Position numbers and translations under genes: made by a program
Shown: one piece after another, positions 35,376 through 44,000 of the stretch
Layout of the letters: each line of letters begins with the position of its first letter
How positions within the stretch are numbered: position 1 is the first letter of the stretch
The notes under the pieces: model-generated
Seen by the model: only the letters and a program-made list of their open reading frames with translations
Told to the model about the DNA's origin: nothing
Database searches by the model: none
Origin: a bacterium
GTDB taxonomy: Bacteria > Armatimonadota > JACIXR01
NCBI GenBank assembly: GCA_014360495.1
Contig: JACIXR010000004.1
Coordinates: 131,983 to 195,982 of the forward strand
DNA: 64,000 bases
Direction: 5' to 3'

Positions 35376-36181
35376 CTCTCCACTATTTCTCTGATTGAAC
35401 GAACTATCTCAGCGAAAATCTTCCCCGTTTGGCTGTTCTGGTAGTTAGGGAGGAAGGGTTTCCCTTCGTCTCCACAAGCAACGAGATTGGGGTCTATGGG
35501 CACTTTCCCAAGGAATCTTATCCCATATTTTTCTGCCATTTTCCTCGCTCCACCTCCCTTGAATATATCCACCCTCGCTCCGCAATAGGGGCAGATGAAG
35601 CCGCTAAGATTCTCTATCACTCCAACTATTGGAATCGCGAGATGATTGCAAAAGGTTATGCTTCTCCGCACCGCTGAGAGAGCGACCTCTTGGGGAGTAG
35701 CAACAATGATTGCTCCATTCATTTTACCGAGAAGCTGGGCGATGGAAAGGGGTTCATCTCCCGTTCCTGGCGGGGAGTCAACAATCAAGTAATCTAACTC
35801 TCCCCATTCCACATCTTCCAAGAATTCCTTTATCAATTTATACTTCATTGGTCCTCGCCAGATTACGGCTGAATCCTCTTCGGGAAGCAAAAAACCTATT
35901 GACATAACCTTCAAATTATCGCCGATTTTGACGGGGATAAGGGATTCGTCCTTTATCTCAACTCTTTCCTTGCTCAAGCCGAGCAACTGGGGAATGGTTG
36001 GTCCGTGAATATCTATGTCAAGGAGACCGACTTTCTTTCCCTCTAAAGCGAGGGCTGTTGCGATATTAGCTGAAACCGTGCTTTTGCCAACTCCACCTTT
36101 CCCCGATAGAACCAATAGCTTGTATTTAATCTTGCTCATTCTCTCCTGAACTTTCTCTAGTTCTTGACCTGGCATCTGCAT
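35372..36181 (-). CDS. Mrp/NBP35-family Fe-S cluster carrier ATPase
   Basis: 269 residues. The deviant Walker A LSGKGGVGKSTVSANIATAL near residue 25, the switch LLDIDIHGPTIPQLLG, VDSPPGTGDEPLS, and the CPYC pair in LSGFICPYCGARVDIF are diagnostic of Mrp/ApbC proteins. These bind and transfer [4Fe-4S] clusters as dimers through the CxxC. ATG 36181 lies after GGAGGTG with an 11-base spacer; a second ATG two codons later is also possible. It is coupled to the MBL-fold gene. Upstream lie a hairpin and a DUF5320-like gene, a family often near Mrp genes in anaerobes. Confidence 0.9.
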   Translation of the reverse strand: MQMPGQELEKVQERMSKIKYKLLVLSGKGGVGKSTVSANIATALALEGKKVGLLDIDIHGPTIPQLLGLSKERVEIKDESLIPVKIGDNLKVMSIGFLLPEEDSAVIWRGPMKYKLIKEFLEDVEWGELDYLIVDSPPGTGDEPLSIAQLLGKMNGAIIVATPQEVALSAVRRSITFCNHLAIPIVGVIENLSGFICPYCGARVDIFKGGGARKMAEKYGIRFLGKVPIDPNLVACGDEGKPFLPNYQNSQTGKIFAEIVRSIREIVER

Positions 36182-36241
36182 AAGGGAAAATCACCTCCAA
36201 GGGGAGATTATATCTGCGGCGGGATACATAGGAAAATTTTC

Positions 36242-36275
36242 TTGGAGGGGGAAGGCTTTCGCCTTCCCCCTCCAA
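36242..36275 (-). terminator. Strong hairpin downstream of the DUF5320-like gene
   Basis: A perfect 15-bp stem, TTGGAGGGGGAAGGC and its complement, with loop TTTC. On the minus strand it follows the DUF5320-like stop (36280) and precedes mrp. The following AAGAAAATTTT is only a weak U-tract, so partial read-through into mrp is possible. Confidence 0.6.
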
Positions 36276-36279
36276 AATC

Positions 36280-36627
36280 TCACTTCTCTTCTTTTTCCAG
36301 CTCTTGTAGGCGTTTCTCAATCTCCTCGAGTGCGCGCTTCAAGCTTTCAGCTTGCCCCTTCAGAATTTCCTTCTCCTCATCGCTGGTTGCCTCAGCTGGA
36401 AAAAAGTCATATCCCGGAGCGGTTGGCGCGCCTGGGTAGCCGAATCTCGCCCATCCGGGGAGACCTGTTGCCCAGAACATATGTCGCCAACCTCTTCCTC
36501 TTCCCCAGAAGCCGAAGCCCGGTGTGGGGTTGAGGAAGCCAGGGACAGGATAGCCGGAGCAGTAGCCTGCTCCTCTTCCCGTGCGTGGACCACGACCCAA
36601 GGGACCTGTCCTGTCGCCGAAAGGCAT
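36280..36627 (-). CDS. DUF5320-like small Gly/Trp/Arg-rich protein
   Basis: 115 residues from ATG 36627 (SD AAAGGAGGTG). The N-terminus MPFGDRTGPLGRGPRTGRG is the hallmark of DUF5320 proteins. A Gly/Pro/aromatic middle (GRGRGWRHMFWATGLPGWAR) and a C-terminal coiled coil (EEKEILKGQAESLKRALEEI) follow. The function of the family is unknown. It is often found near nitrogenase-cofactor-like or Mrp-type Fe-S proteins, as it is here. The promoter carries a Fur-box-like palindrome, so it is probably metal-regulated. Confidence 0.8.
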   Translation of the reverse strand: MPFGDRTGPLGRGPRTGRGAGYCSGYPVPGFLNPTPGFGFWGRGRGWRHMFWATGLPGWARFGYPGAPTAPGYDFFPAEATSDEEKEILKGQAESLKRALEEIEKRLQELEKEEK

Positions 36628-36643
36628 AGAAATCACCTCCTTT

Positions 36644-36662
36644 ATTGAAAATGATTTTCAAT
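36644..36662. promoter_or_regulatory. Fur-box-like palindrome, site 1
   Basis: ATTGAAAATGATTTTCAAT is a 9-1-9 perfect palindrome. It lies between the -10 and the SD of the DUF5320-like gene, so a bound Fur-family protein would block the promoter. Confidence 0.7.
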
Positions 36663-36666
36663 AACA

Positions 36667-36694
36667 ATTATAGTTTGTTTTTTTTAAAAGTCAA
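36667..36694 (-). promoter_or_regulatory. Promoter of the first DUF5320-like gene
   Basis: Minus-strand TTGACT (36689-36694), 16-base spacer and TATAAT (36667-36672), immediately upstream of the palindrome. Confidence 0.65.
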
Positions 36695-36738
36695 ATTTTT
36701 CTTTGCAATTGCGAGTCTGTCGAAGGTGGATTATTTAC

Positions 36739-36778
36739 TGCCATTGCGAGGGCTACTGCGTGGAGCCCCTGGCAATTT
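36739..36778. repeat. Short dispersed palindromic repeat
   Basis: TGCCATTGCGAGGGCT, a short loop and GGAGCCCCTGGCAATTTC, an imperfect member of the family. Confidence 0.55.
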
Positions 36779-36805
36779 CTTCTTTTGACCCTCTTGATTT
36801 TAAAC

Positions 36806-36835
36806 TTGCGTCCTTTCTACCTCGCTCTTTATAAT
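36806..36835 (+). promoter_or_regulatory. Promoter of the creatininase-GNAT-glycosidase operon
   Basis: TTGCGT (36806-36811), 18-base spacer and TATAAT (36830-36835), then AAAAGGAGG before ATG 36861. Confidence 0.5.
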
Positions 36836-36860
36836 CAAGGGGGAAAAGGAGGAATCCTCA

Positions 36861-37658
36861 ATGAATTGGAAATGGGAGTATCTCAGCGTCTCGGAATTTG
36901 AGAAAGCGAGGGAGCTCGCCGACCGACTCGCCCTCATCCCTATCGGTTCCCTTGAAACCCACGGTCCACACCTTCCCCTCGGCAATGACGCCCTCACGAT
37001 AGGGAAAATAGCGGAGCTTGTCGCCCAAATTGAACCTGTGGTCATCCTGCCCACGATTTTTTATACACAATCCTATCAGGCAAAACCTCATCCCGGAACC
37101 CTCTGCATCCACTCCCAACTCCTCACAGCCTTTCTGGAAAACATCTGCGATGAGGTATACAGAAATGGGTTTGAGAAAATCCTTCTCCTTCATGGGCACG
37201 GTGGAAATGTCCCTATGATGGAAGGATTCCTCAGACTTGTGGCGGATAAAGCTAAACCCTATGCGGTTTACAGCCTTCCTCCCTGGGCGGGTTTAATGGA
37301 TGTAATCAACGAGATAAGGGAGACGGAAGATATAGGGCATGCTTGTGAGATTGAGACGAGCATATCCCTCTATCTCTTTCCCGAAGCGGTCAATTTGGAG
37401 TCTGTGAAAGGGAAGATTTATGAGCGAAAGAGGGATTTGGATGTCTATCCCGCCCAAACTCCTGTTGATTGGATGGCTAATTGGCCTGAAGCTCCCGTGG
37501 GAATTCCCGAGAAGGCGACAAGGGAAAAGGGGGAGAGATTGGTGAAGGCATGGATTGAGTTGATTGTTGATGTCATACGGAGGATAAAGAGGGACGAAAT
37601 CGTCCCTCAATTGATGAAAAAGCTTCAAAATTCACAGTTTATAAGAAAGGAGGAATGA
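36861..37658 (+). CDS. Creatininase-family amidohydrolase
   Basis: 265 residues. Metal-binding motifs of the creatininase/formamide hydrolase family: IPIGSLETHGPHLPLGND near residue 30 (Glu, His, Asp ligands), the HGHGGN loop near residue 113 and CEIETSISLYLFP near residue 160. Family members open cyclic or linear amides such as creatinine or formamide intermediates; the substrate here is unknown. It opens a three-gene operon in which the GNAT gene starts at its stop codon. A role with a modified sugar (N-acyl or lactam) would fit the neighbours but is only an inference. Confidence 0.85.
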   Translation: MNWKWEYLSVSEFEKARELADRLALIPIGSLETHGPHLPLGNDALTIGKIAELVAQIEPVVILPTIFYTQSYQAKPHPGTLCIHSQLLTAFLENICDEVYRNGFEKILLLHGHGGNVPMMEGFLRLVADKAKPYAVYSLPPWAGLMDVINEIRETEDIGHACEIETSISLYLFPEAVNLESVKGKIYERKRDLDVYPAQTPVDWMANWPEAPVGIPEKATREKGERLVKAWIELIVDVIRRIKRDEIVPQLMKKLQNSQFIRKEE

Positions 37659-37660
37659 AA

Positions 37661-38782
37661 ATGGAAGGACCGAGAGGAACGAAAAAGGAGGAATTTTGGG
37701 ACCTCATAGAGCTGGTTAATTTAGTGTTTCGCCCGGAGACGCAGGCGATGAAGGAGGAATATCGTATCCTTTTCAATGAGGAGAATCTTGATAATCTTCG
37801 GGTAATTGTTGAGGAGGGAAAGCCCGTCTCCCACATCGGCACGCTCGAAAGGGACATATCTATTTATAATTGTCGCTCAAGGGTTGGGTTGGTAGGAGCT
37901 GTATGCACGCATCCAAACTATCGCAACAGGGGATACGCTACAATCTTGTTGAACGATTGCATAAAGAGATTTGAGGAGCACGGCTGCGATTTTATGCTCG
38001 TCTCTGGGATAAGAAGGCTCTATGATTCCGCCGATTGCCTTCTCATCGGGGAAGTTTATAGGCTGGAGGTGAGGGAAAGGGATTTATGGAGGTTTGAGAA
38101 GAAAGAGGAAATCTCAATTGAGGATTCACCGGAGAGATATCTGGAGGAGATGATTAGAGCCTATGAGGAAAAGGTTGTGAGGTTCATAAGACCGAGGAAG
38201 GATTGGGAGATAGCAATCAAGAGCAAGTTCGTTATGAACGCACCATGTGAGTTCTTGATAATAAAGGAGAAGGAGGAGTTCAAGGGGTATTTCATCGTCC
38301 ATTTCTGGGAGGATGGAAGGATGGCGGAGGTTAGGGAGTATGCGGGAGATGGGAAGGCTCTAATTGATGCCATCCCACATATATTTGAGAGATATGGACT
38401 TGCGGGATTCGTTTTTCCCGTTCCCTGTGAGGATAGGGGGTTGGCGAAGCAAATTCAGGACAAAGGGGTCTGGACGACGATTATTCCGATATCTGGAACC
38501 GTGAGAATCCTCAATTTCACAAGACTTATGGAGAGGATGAGACCCTATTTCAGGGAGAGGATTGGTGTGGAGGCGGATAAGGTGAGATTCGAGGAGAGGG
38601 ATGGGAGGTATATCGTCTCGCTCGGAGAAGAGGAATTCGTAATGAAGGATAGACGCACAATGACCTGGACCATTCTCTCACGCCCGGGAGGATACGAGAT
38701 AGAAGGGGAGGGTAAGCTAAGGGGTTTGATGAGGAAAATGCTACCCATTCCCTTCGTTTGGTATGGAATCAATTACATTTGA
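37661..38782 (+). CDS. GNAT-family acetyltransferase with a C-terminal extension
   Basis: 373 residues. ATG 37661 lies seven bases after GGAGG; an ATG at 37655 overlaps the creatininase stop and is less well spaced. The N-terminal ~150 residues contain the acetyl-CoA loop VCTHPNYRNRGYATILLNDC (R-x-x-G-x-A type). The remaining ~220 residues continue with a second GNAT-like half (EMIRAYEEKVVRFIRPRKD) and a sterol-carrier-like end, as in Eis-type acetyltransferases. The acceptor is unknown. It is translated as part of the creatininase operon, and its 3' end overlaps the longer reading frame of the next gene. Confidence 0.75.
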   Translation: MEGPRGTKKEEFWDLIELVNLVFRPETQAMKEEYRILFNEENLDNLRVIVEEGKPVSHIGTLERDISIYNCRSRVGLVGAVCTHPNYRNRGYATILLNDCIKRFEEHGCDFMLVSGIRRLYDSADCLLIGEVYRLEVRERDLWRFEKKEEISIEDSPERYLEEMIRAYEEKVVRFIRPRKDWEIAIKSKFVMNAPCEFLIIKEKEEFKGYFIVHFWEDGRMAEVREYAGDGKALIDAIPHIFERYGLAGFVFPVPCEDRGLAKQIQDKGVWTTIIPISGTVRILNFTRLMERMRPYFRERIGVEADKVRFEERDGRYIVSLGEEEFVMKDRRTMTWTILSRPGGYEIEGEGKLRGLMRKMLPIPFVWYGINYI

Positions 38783-38801
38783 AAGGAGGAAAGTAAAAGA
38801 A

Positions 38802-40850
38802 ATGAAATGGTTTGAGAGGGATTTCAGGAGAAATCTCATTGATATGCATATTGATGACTGGGATGAGCGTTTCCTCTCCCAGCTTGAGCCGAAGAGATAT
38901 GTTGAGCTACTTAAAAAGGCGAATGTATCAACCGCTATGATTTATGCCACTTCCCATATCGGTCATTGCTATTGGAGAACGAAGACGGGTCATATGCATA
39001 GGGGGATAAAAGGAAGGGATATAACAGGCGAATTGATAGAGCTTTGCCACAAGGCGGGAATGAATGTCGTAGTTTATTACAGTCTTATTTATAATAATTG
39101 GGCTTATGATAACCATCCTGAGTGGAGGATGAGGCTGGCTGATGGAAGGGAAGCGCGGGCTTGGACTGGGCGCTATGGGGTTTGTTGTCCCAATTCCGGC
39201 TACAGGGATTTCGCCCTTAGTCAAGTTGAAGAATTCTGCAAGAAATACGATTTTGAGGGGATTTTCTTTGATATGACCTTCTGGCCAATAGTTTGCTACT
39301 GCCCATCTTGTCAGGAGAGATTCCTCAGGGAAACGGGCAAGGAGATGCCGAAAATCATAAACTGGGATAATCCCGCATGGATGGAATTTCAGAGAAAGAG
39401 GGAGGAATGGCTATCGGAATTCGCGCGGGTTATGACGGAGAAGGTTAAGAGCTTGAAGCCAGAGGTCTCCGTTGAGCATCAGTTCTCAACCTGCGTTGCG
39501 AATTGGGTTTTCGGCGTGACGGAGGCAATCGCATCTGCGAGCGATTATTGTGGCGGGGATTTCTACGGCGGAGCTTTGCAGGAAACCTTCATTTGCAAGC
39601 TCTATTACAATCTAACGAGAAATCAGCCTTTTGAATTCATGACGAGCATATGCATTCACCTGAACGACCACACGACTACTAAGCCGAAGGAGCTTATGGA
39701 GGCGCAGACATTTTCCGCAATAGCTAACGGAGGCGCTTTCCTCTTCATTGACGCCATAGACCCAATAGGAACTTTGAACGAAAGGGTTTATGAGACGATG
39801 GGGGAAATCTATGAGAAGGTGAAGAGATACGAGAAGTTCATCGGCGGTGAGCTTGTTCAGGATGTTGGCGTCTATTTCAGTTTTGAGTCCAAATTCGACC
39901 CGCAGGATAATGGGAAGAGCGTTTTGGAGACATCTGGAAGGCAACCCCATCTTGACTGCGCCCTTAACACAGTTAAGAGCCTCCTCAATGCCCATATTCC
40001 CTTTGGGATAATAACTAAGAGGAATTTGGGGAAGCTCAAGAACTATAAGGCGGTGATATTGCCGAATGTCTTATATATGGATGAAGAGGAAGCGGAGGCA
40101 CTGAGGAGCTATGTCGCTTCTGGAGGCAAAATTTACGCCAGCTATCAGACATCTCTCTACGGGGAGAAGGGGAAGAGGGGCGATTTTCTCCTTGCAGATG
40201 TCTTCGGCGTTTCCTATAAGGGAGAGACGAAGGAAGGGGTAACTTATGTTAGCCCGGCGAGGGAAGATTCATCCCTATTCGGCGACATCACACCCCGATA
40301 TCCCCTGCTTCTTTTCCATCAGCAGATAATAGCCAAACCCCTGAATAAGGAGGAGATTCTCGCCAAGATAACGCTTCCCTATACCGACCCCGCGGATAAA
40401 ACGAAGTGTGTCTCAATTCATTCCAATCCGCCTGGAATGGAGACGGAACATCCGGCGATAATCTGGCGGAAGTTTGGGGAAGGGGAGGTAATTTGGGTTG
40501 CGGGACCACTGGATATGGTCGGTGAGGAGAGACATAGGGAATTCTTTCAGAGGTTGATAAGGAGGTTGGTGGGAGAGGGTTTTTCATTTGAAGTTGATGC
40601 TCCCAAGGCGGTTGAAGTGACTATGTTCAGGCAGGAGGAAGGATATATCATAAATCTCCTGAATTTCCAGACCGAGCTTCCCAATATTCCCGTTTTTGAT
40701 TTAAAGGTGAGGATAAAGAAGGATGGCAAGGCGCTGAAGAAGGCTGTGATGCTCCCAGACGAGATTGATTTGCCGATTAATGAGAAGGAAGGATTTTGGG
40801 AGATAAAGATTCCGAGATTGGATACATATTTGATGATAAAGGTGATGTGA
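38802..40850 (+). CDS. Cytoplasmic glycosidase-like protein (GHL6/GH29-like barrel with GH42-type trimerisation domain)
   Basis: 682 residues from ATG 38802 (MKWFERDFRRNLIDMHIDDW), with GGAGG 12 bases upstream. A longer frame from 38763 would run into the GNAT gene. The barrel (~10-370) has VYYSLIYNNWAYDNHPEWR, GVCCPNSGYRDFALSQVEEF and FEGIFFDMTFWPIVCYCPSC, a layout seen in hypothetical glycosidases of the GHL6 group, with candidate catalytic Asp in FFDMTF. Residues ~370-590 form a GATase-like domain (NYKAVILPNVLYMDEEEAEA) as in beta-galactosidase trimerisation domains. No signal peptide, so it acts in the cytoplasm. Substrate unknown. Cysteines in CYCPSC could bind a metal. Confidence 0.7.
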   Translation: MKWFERDFRRNLIDMHIDDWDERFLSQLEPKRYVELLKKANVSTAMIYATSHIGHCYWRTKTGHMHRGIKGRDITGELIELCHKAGMNVVVYYSLIYNNWAYDNHPEWRMRLADGREARAWTGRYGVCCPNSGYRDFALSQVEEFCKKYDFEGIFFDMTFWPIVCYCPSCQERFLRETGKEMPKIINWDNPAWMEFQRKREEWLSEFARVMTEKVKSLKPEVSVEHQFSTCVANWVFGVTEAIASASDYCGGDFYGGALQETFICKLYYNLTRNQPFEFMTSICIHLNDHTTTKPKELMEAQTFSAIANGGAFLFIDAIDPIGTLNERVYETMGEIYEKVKRYEKFIGGELVQDVGVYFSFESKFDPQDNGKSVLETSGRQPHLDCALNTVKSLLNAHIPFGIITKRNLGKLKNYKAVILPNVLYMDEEEAEALRSYVASGGKIYASYQTSLYGEKGKRGDFLLADVFGVSYKGETKEGVTYVSPAREDSSLFGDITPRYPLLLFHQQIIAKPLNKEEILAKITLPYTDPADKTKCVSIHSNPPGMETEHPAIIWRKFGEGEVIWVAGPLDMVGEERHREFFQRLIRRLVGEGFSFEVDAPKAVEVTMFRQEEGYIINLLNFQTELPNIPVFDLKVRIKKDGKALKKAVMLPDEIDLPINEKEGFWEIKIPRLDTYLMIKVM

Positions 40851-40878
40851 GGATATAAGGAAGAGACATTTTTCTTCG

Positions 40879-40991
40879 GCATTGCAAGGAGCGATGCGAC
40901 GAAGCAATCTGTTGAGATTGCCACGGCTTCCCTTACGGGAAGCCTCCCAATTACAGCGAGGAGTTCCGCCTTCGGCGGGTTCGCAATGAGA
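40879..40991. repeat. Dispersed palindromic repeat
   Basis: GGCATTGCAAGGAGCGA, GACGAAGCAATCTG, GAGATTGCCACGGCTTCCC, TTACGGGAAGCC and a second arm GTTCCGCC-TTC-GGCGGGTTC with CGCAATGAGAG. A full family member, closest to that at 27650. Confidence 0.78.
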
Positions 40992-41019
40992 GTTAGAGGA
41001 AGCTTCCCCATAATTAATA

Positions 41020-41048
41020 TTGACAATTTGTTTTTCAATAATTATCCT
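41020..41048 (+). promoter_or_regulatory. Promoter of the second giant GH2 gene
   Basis: TTGACA (41020-41025), 17-base spacer and TATCCT (41043-41048), with AAGGAGG before the TTG start. Confidence 0.62.
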
Positions 41049-41080
41049 CAAATTGAAAATCAAAAAGGAGGCGAGAAAGG

Positions 41081-44000
41081 TTGAAGGTCTCAATAGGTTT
41101 TATTGCCACTGGCTTGCTTTTCTCCCTCATTCCGACACTATCCGCATCAAGGCTGATGGTTTCCCTTGATGGACAATGGGAATTCGTTAAGGTTTCCTCC
41201 CTTGATGAGCCGCCACCAGCCTCGGGCTGGCAGAAAATAACCATACCCGGCACCCTCTATGGCTTCAACTACGAGAGAGCTTGGTTCAGGAGGACGATAA
41301 ACATCCCAAAGGAATGGCAGGGCTCCCGCGTCATCCTTCGCTTCGGTGGGGTGAAATATAACAGCAAGGTTCTGGTGAATGGGAAGTATGTCGGCGGATG
41401 TTTCAATGGCTATGATGCATTTGAGCTGGACATAACTGGTGCTGTTCGCTTCGGTGGGCAGAACGAAATCCTCATCGGCTGCCATGATTGGACTGGTGTC
41501 TTCGTGGGGGAAAAGGTAGATTTCACCTCCACAATGGCGAGGAGGAATGTAGAGCTCAGGGAGGTTCCCCAAGATAGAATCATCTCACCAATCGGTGGTC
41601 ATTTCGCTCAATACGGCATTTGGAACAGCGTCTATCTCCTTTCCGTCCCCGATGTCTATGTCAAAGAAGTTCTAATAAGACCCTCAATCCGCCAGAATCA
41701 GCTTAAAGTGTATGTGAAAATCCAAAATGCAGGAAATAAGAGCGAGAGGATAACTCTGAAGGGAGATATCTATCGCTGGGATGGAAAGGGAAGGGATAAG
41801 TCTGGTCAATGGGGAGTAAAGGGGAAGGCTATCGCCAGCAAGAGCTCGGGAAAAGTTGAGATTCCCGCTGGCGAAACGAGGGAAATTACCATAATCTATG
41901 AGAAGCCTCCCCTTGAAACTTGGTCTCCCTACACTCCCGTTCTATATATTTTGGAGCTCAAGTTGGAGCCGAGCGGTGATGTCTTGAGGGAACGCTTCGG
42001 CTATCGGGAGCTTTGGACGCAGGAGGGGGATTTCTATCTCAACGGAAAGAAAGTGCATTTCCTTGCCTCCTCCTGGTGGCCTCCAACTCAGGGCGTAACA
42101 AGGGAATTCGTTTTGAGCCAGCTCCTTTCCTTGAAGAAAATGAACGCCGTTGCCTTTCGCACCCACACCCAACCCTGGCAGGATATCTACTATGAAGTGG
42201 CTGATGAGATAGGGCTGATGATGATTCCTGAGGCTGCAATTTGGAACGACGATACGAGCTATCGCGTATTTGACCCCAAATTCTGGGAGAATTATGCCCA
42301 GCATCTTCGCTCTATGGTTCGTCATCTTTACAACCACGCCTCAGTAGTTATGTGGAGCTTGGAGAACGAGCTCACTGGTCCGAGAGTGAACGAGGAGCAT
42401 CCCGATACAGTTGAGAATTTGGCGAGGATGGGAAGAATCGTCAAGGCGGAGGACCCAACTCGCCCGATAACCTATGAATCCGATGGCGACCCGGGAGGAG
42501 TCGCCGATGTGATAGGTATGCATTATCCAAACGAGTTTCCCGAAAAGCGTCTTTGGCCCAATGATGCTTATTGGCTAAACGAACCACGCTATCATTACGG
42601 CGGTGGTGGATTCATCGGCAAACAACCCTTCCTCTGGGACCATAAAAAGCCCCTTTATATAGGAGAATATCTCTGGGTGCCTATGAGTTCCCCTGCGCCC
42701 AATACATTGTTCTTCGGCGACGAAGCCTATAAAGACTTGTCCAGTTATAGAACTTTATCAAAGGCGCTGGCTTGGAGAATGCAGATTTTAGCCTATCGCT
42801 ATTTTGATGTCAGCGGGCATTCGCCCTGGACCGTCATTGAACAGGGAGCGCTTGACGAAACCAATCCCTGCTGGGTGGCACAAAGGGATATGTATCGTCC
42901 TCTGGCAGCTTTCCTTAAGGAATACGATTCTCGCTTCTACTCAGGCGAGAAAATAGAGAGGACGGTTTGGATTTTCAACGATACTATGAAGGATTTATCG
43001 CAAGTAAATTTCAGATGGGCTCTCTTAGATGGAGATAAGGTTATTGAGCAGGGCGGTGAAACGCTCTCCATGAAGAGCGGGGCTATGATTGAGAAGAGGA
43101 TAAACATCTCGTTGCCGAAAGTTGAATCTCGCAGAAAATTGAAATTGATATTGACAGCTGATGCACAGGGAGCTCCCTCTTTCAAGGAGGAATGGTTAGT
43201 AGAGGTCTTTCCAACCTTGACAAAGGAAATCTTCCCAGCTGTTCCCATCTGGTTCTACGACCCCAAGGGGACGCTGACCACCGTTTTGCGGGAGCTCGGT
43301 GCAGAGTTTAATTCTCTTGATAATCTCGCGGATTGGAAAGGAGAGGGAATCCTCGTCATTGCTCCCAAAGCTTTGTCTTCCTTGCGGAAGGAAGGAGTGG
43401 TTATAGGAGGAGAGGAGGGTGGAAAGATTCTATCTGATATGGTAGATAAAGGTGGGAAAATCCTCGTTTTGGAGCAGGACACTTCGGCGGGCGATTTGCT
43501 TCCCGTTTCCCTGGATAATCAATCCTCAACTTTCGCCTTTCCCCAGATTTCCGTTCATCCAATCCTAAAGGGTATACATAATGAGGATTTGCGTTGGTGG
43601 AGAGGGGATAACATTGTGAGCGAGAACGAGCCAATTAGACCCATGCAGGCGGGAGCTCTGCCACTTGTTGTAACGGGAGCGGGCGATGGGCTATCCCACG
43701 CACCATTAATTGAAATCAGGCAAGGGAAGGGAATTTGGCTAATTTGCCAGCTTAAAGTGGGGAGCAAGCTGAAAAGCGAGCCTATGGCGGGATTGCTTCT
43801 TGAGAGAATGCTTTATTATCTCGCTAAGTATTCTCCTCCTCAAGGCGAAACGCTCGTCTTCGGTCCCTCTTCTCTTGAGGAAAAGCTAAGGGAACTACGC
43901 CTCGCTTATCGCCCATTAAAGAATTACGATGAGCTCCGCTATCCTGCCGTCAATCTCCTCGTAATTCAGGGCGGTGGAAGGGAAATAGAGGAAAACATAA

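Noticed and set aside
36330-36667. Several overlapping frames opposite the DUF5320-like gene
   Set aside because: The minus-strand gene has the family N-terminus, SD, promoter and operator; the others have none of these.
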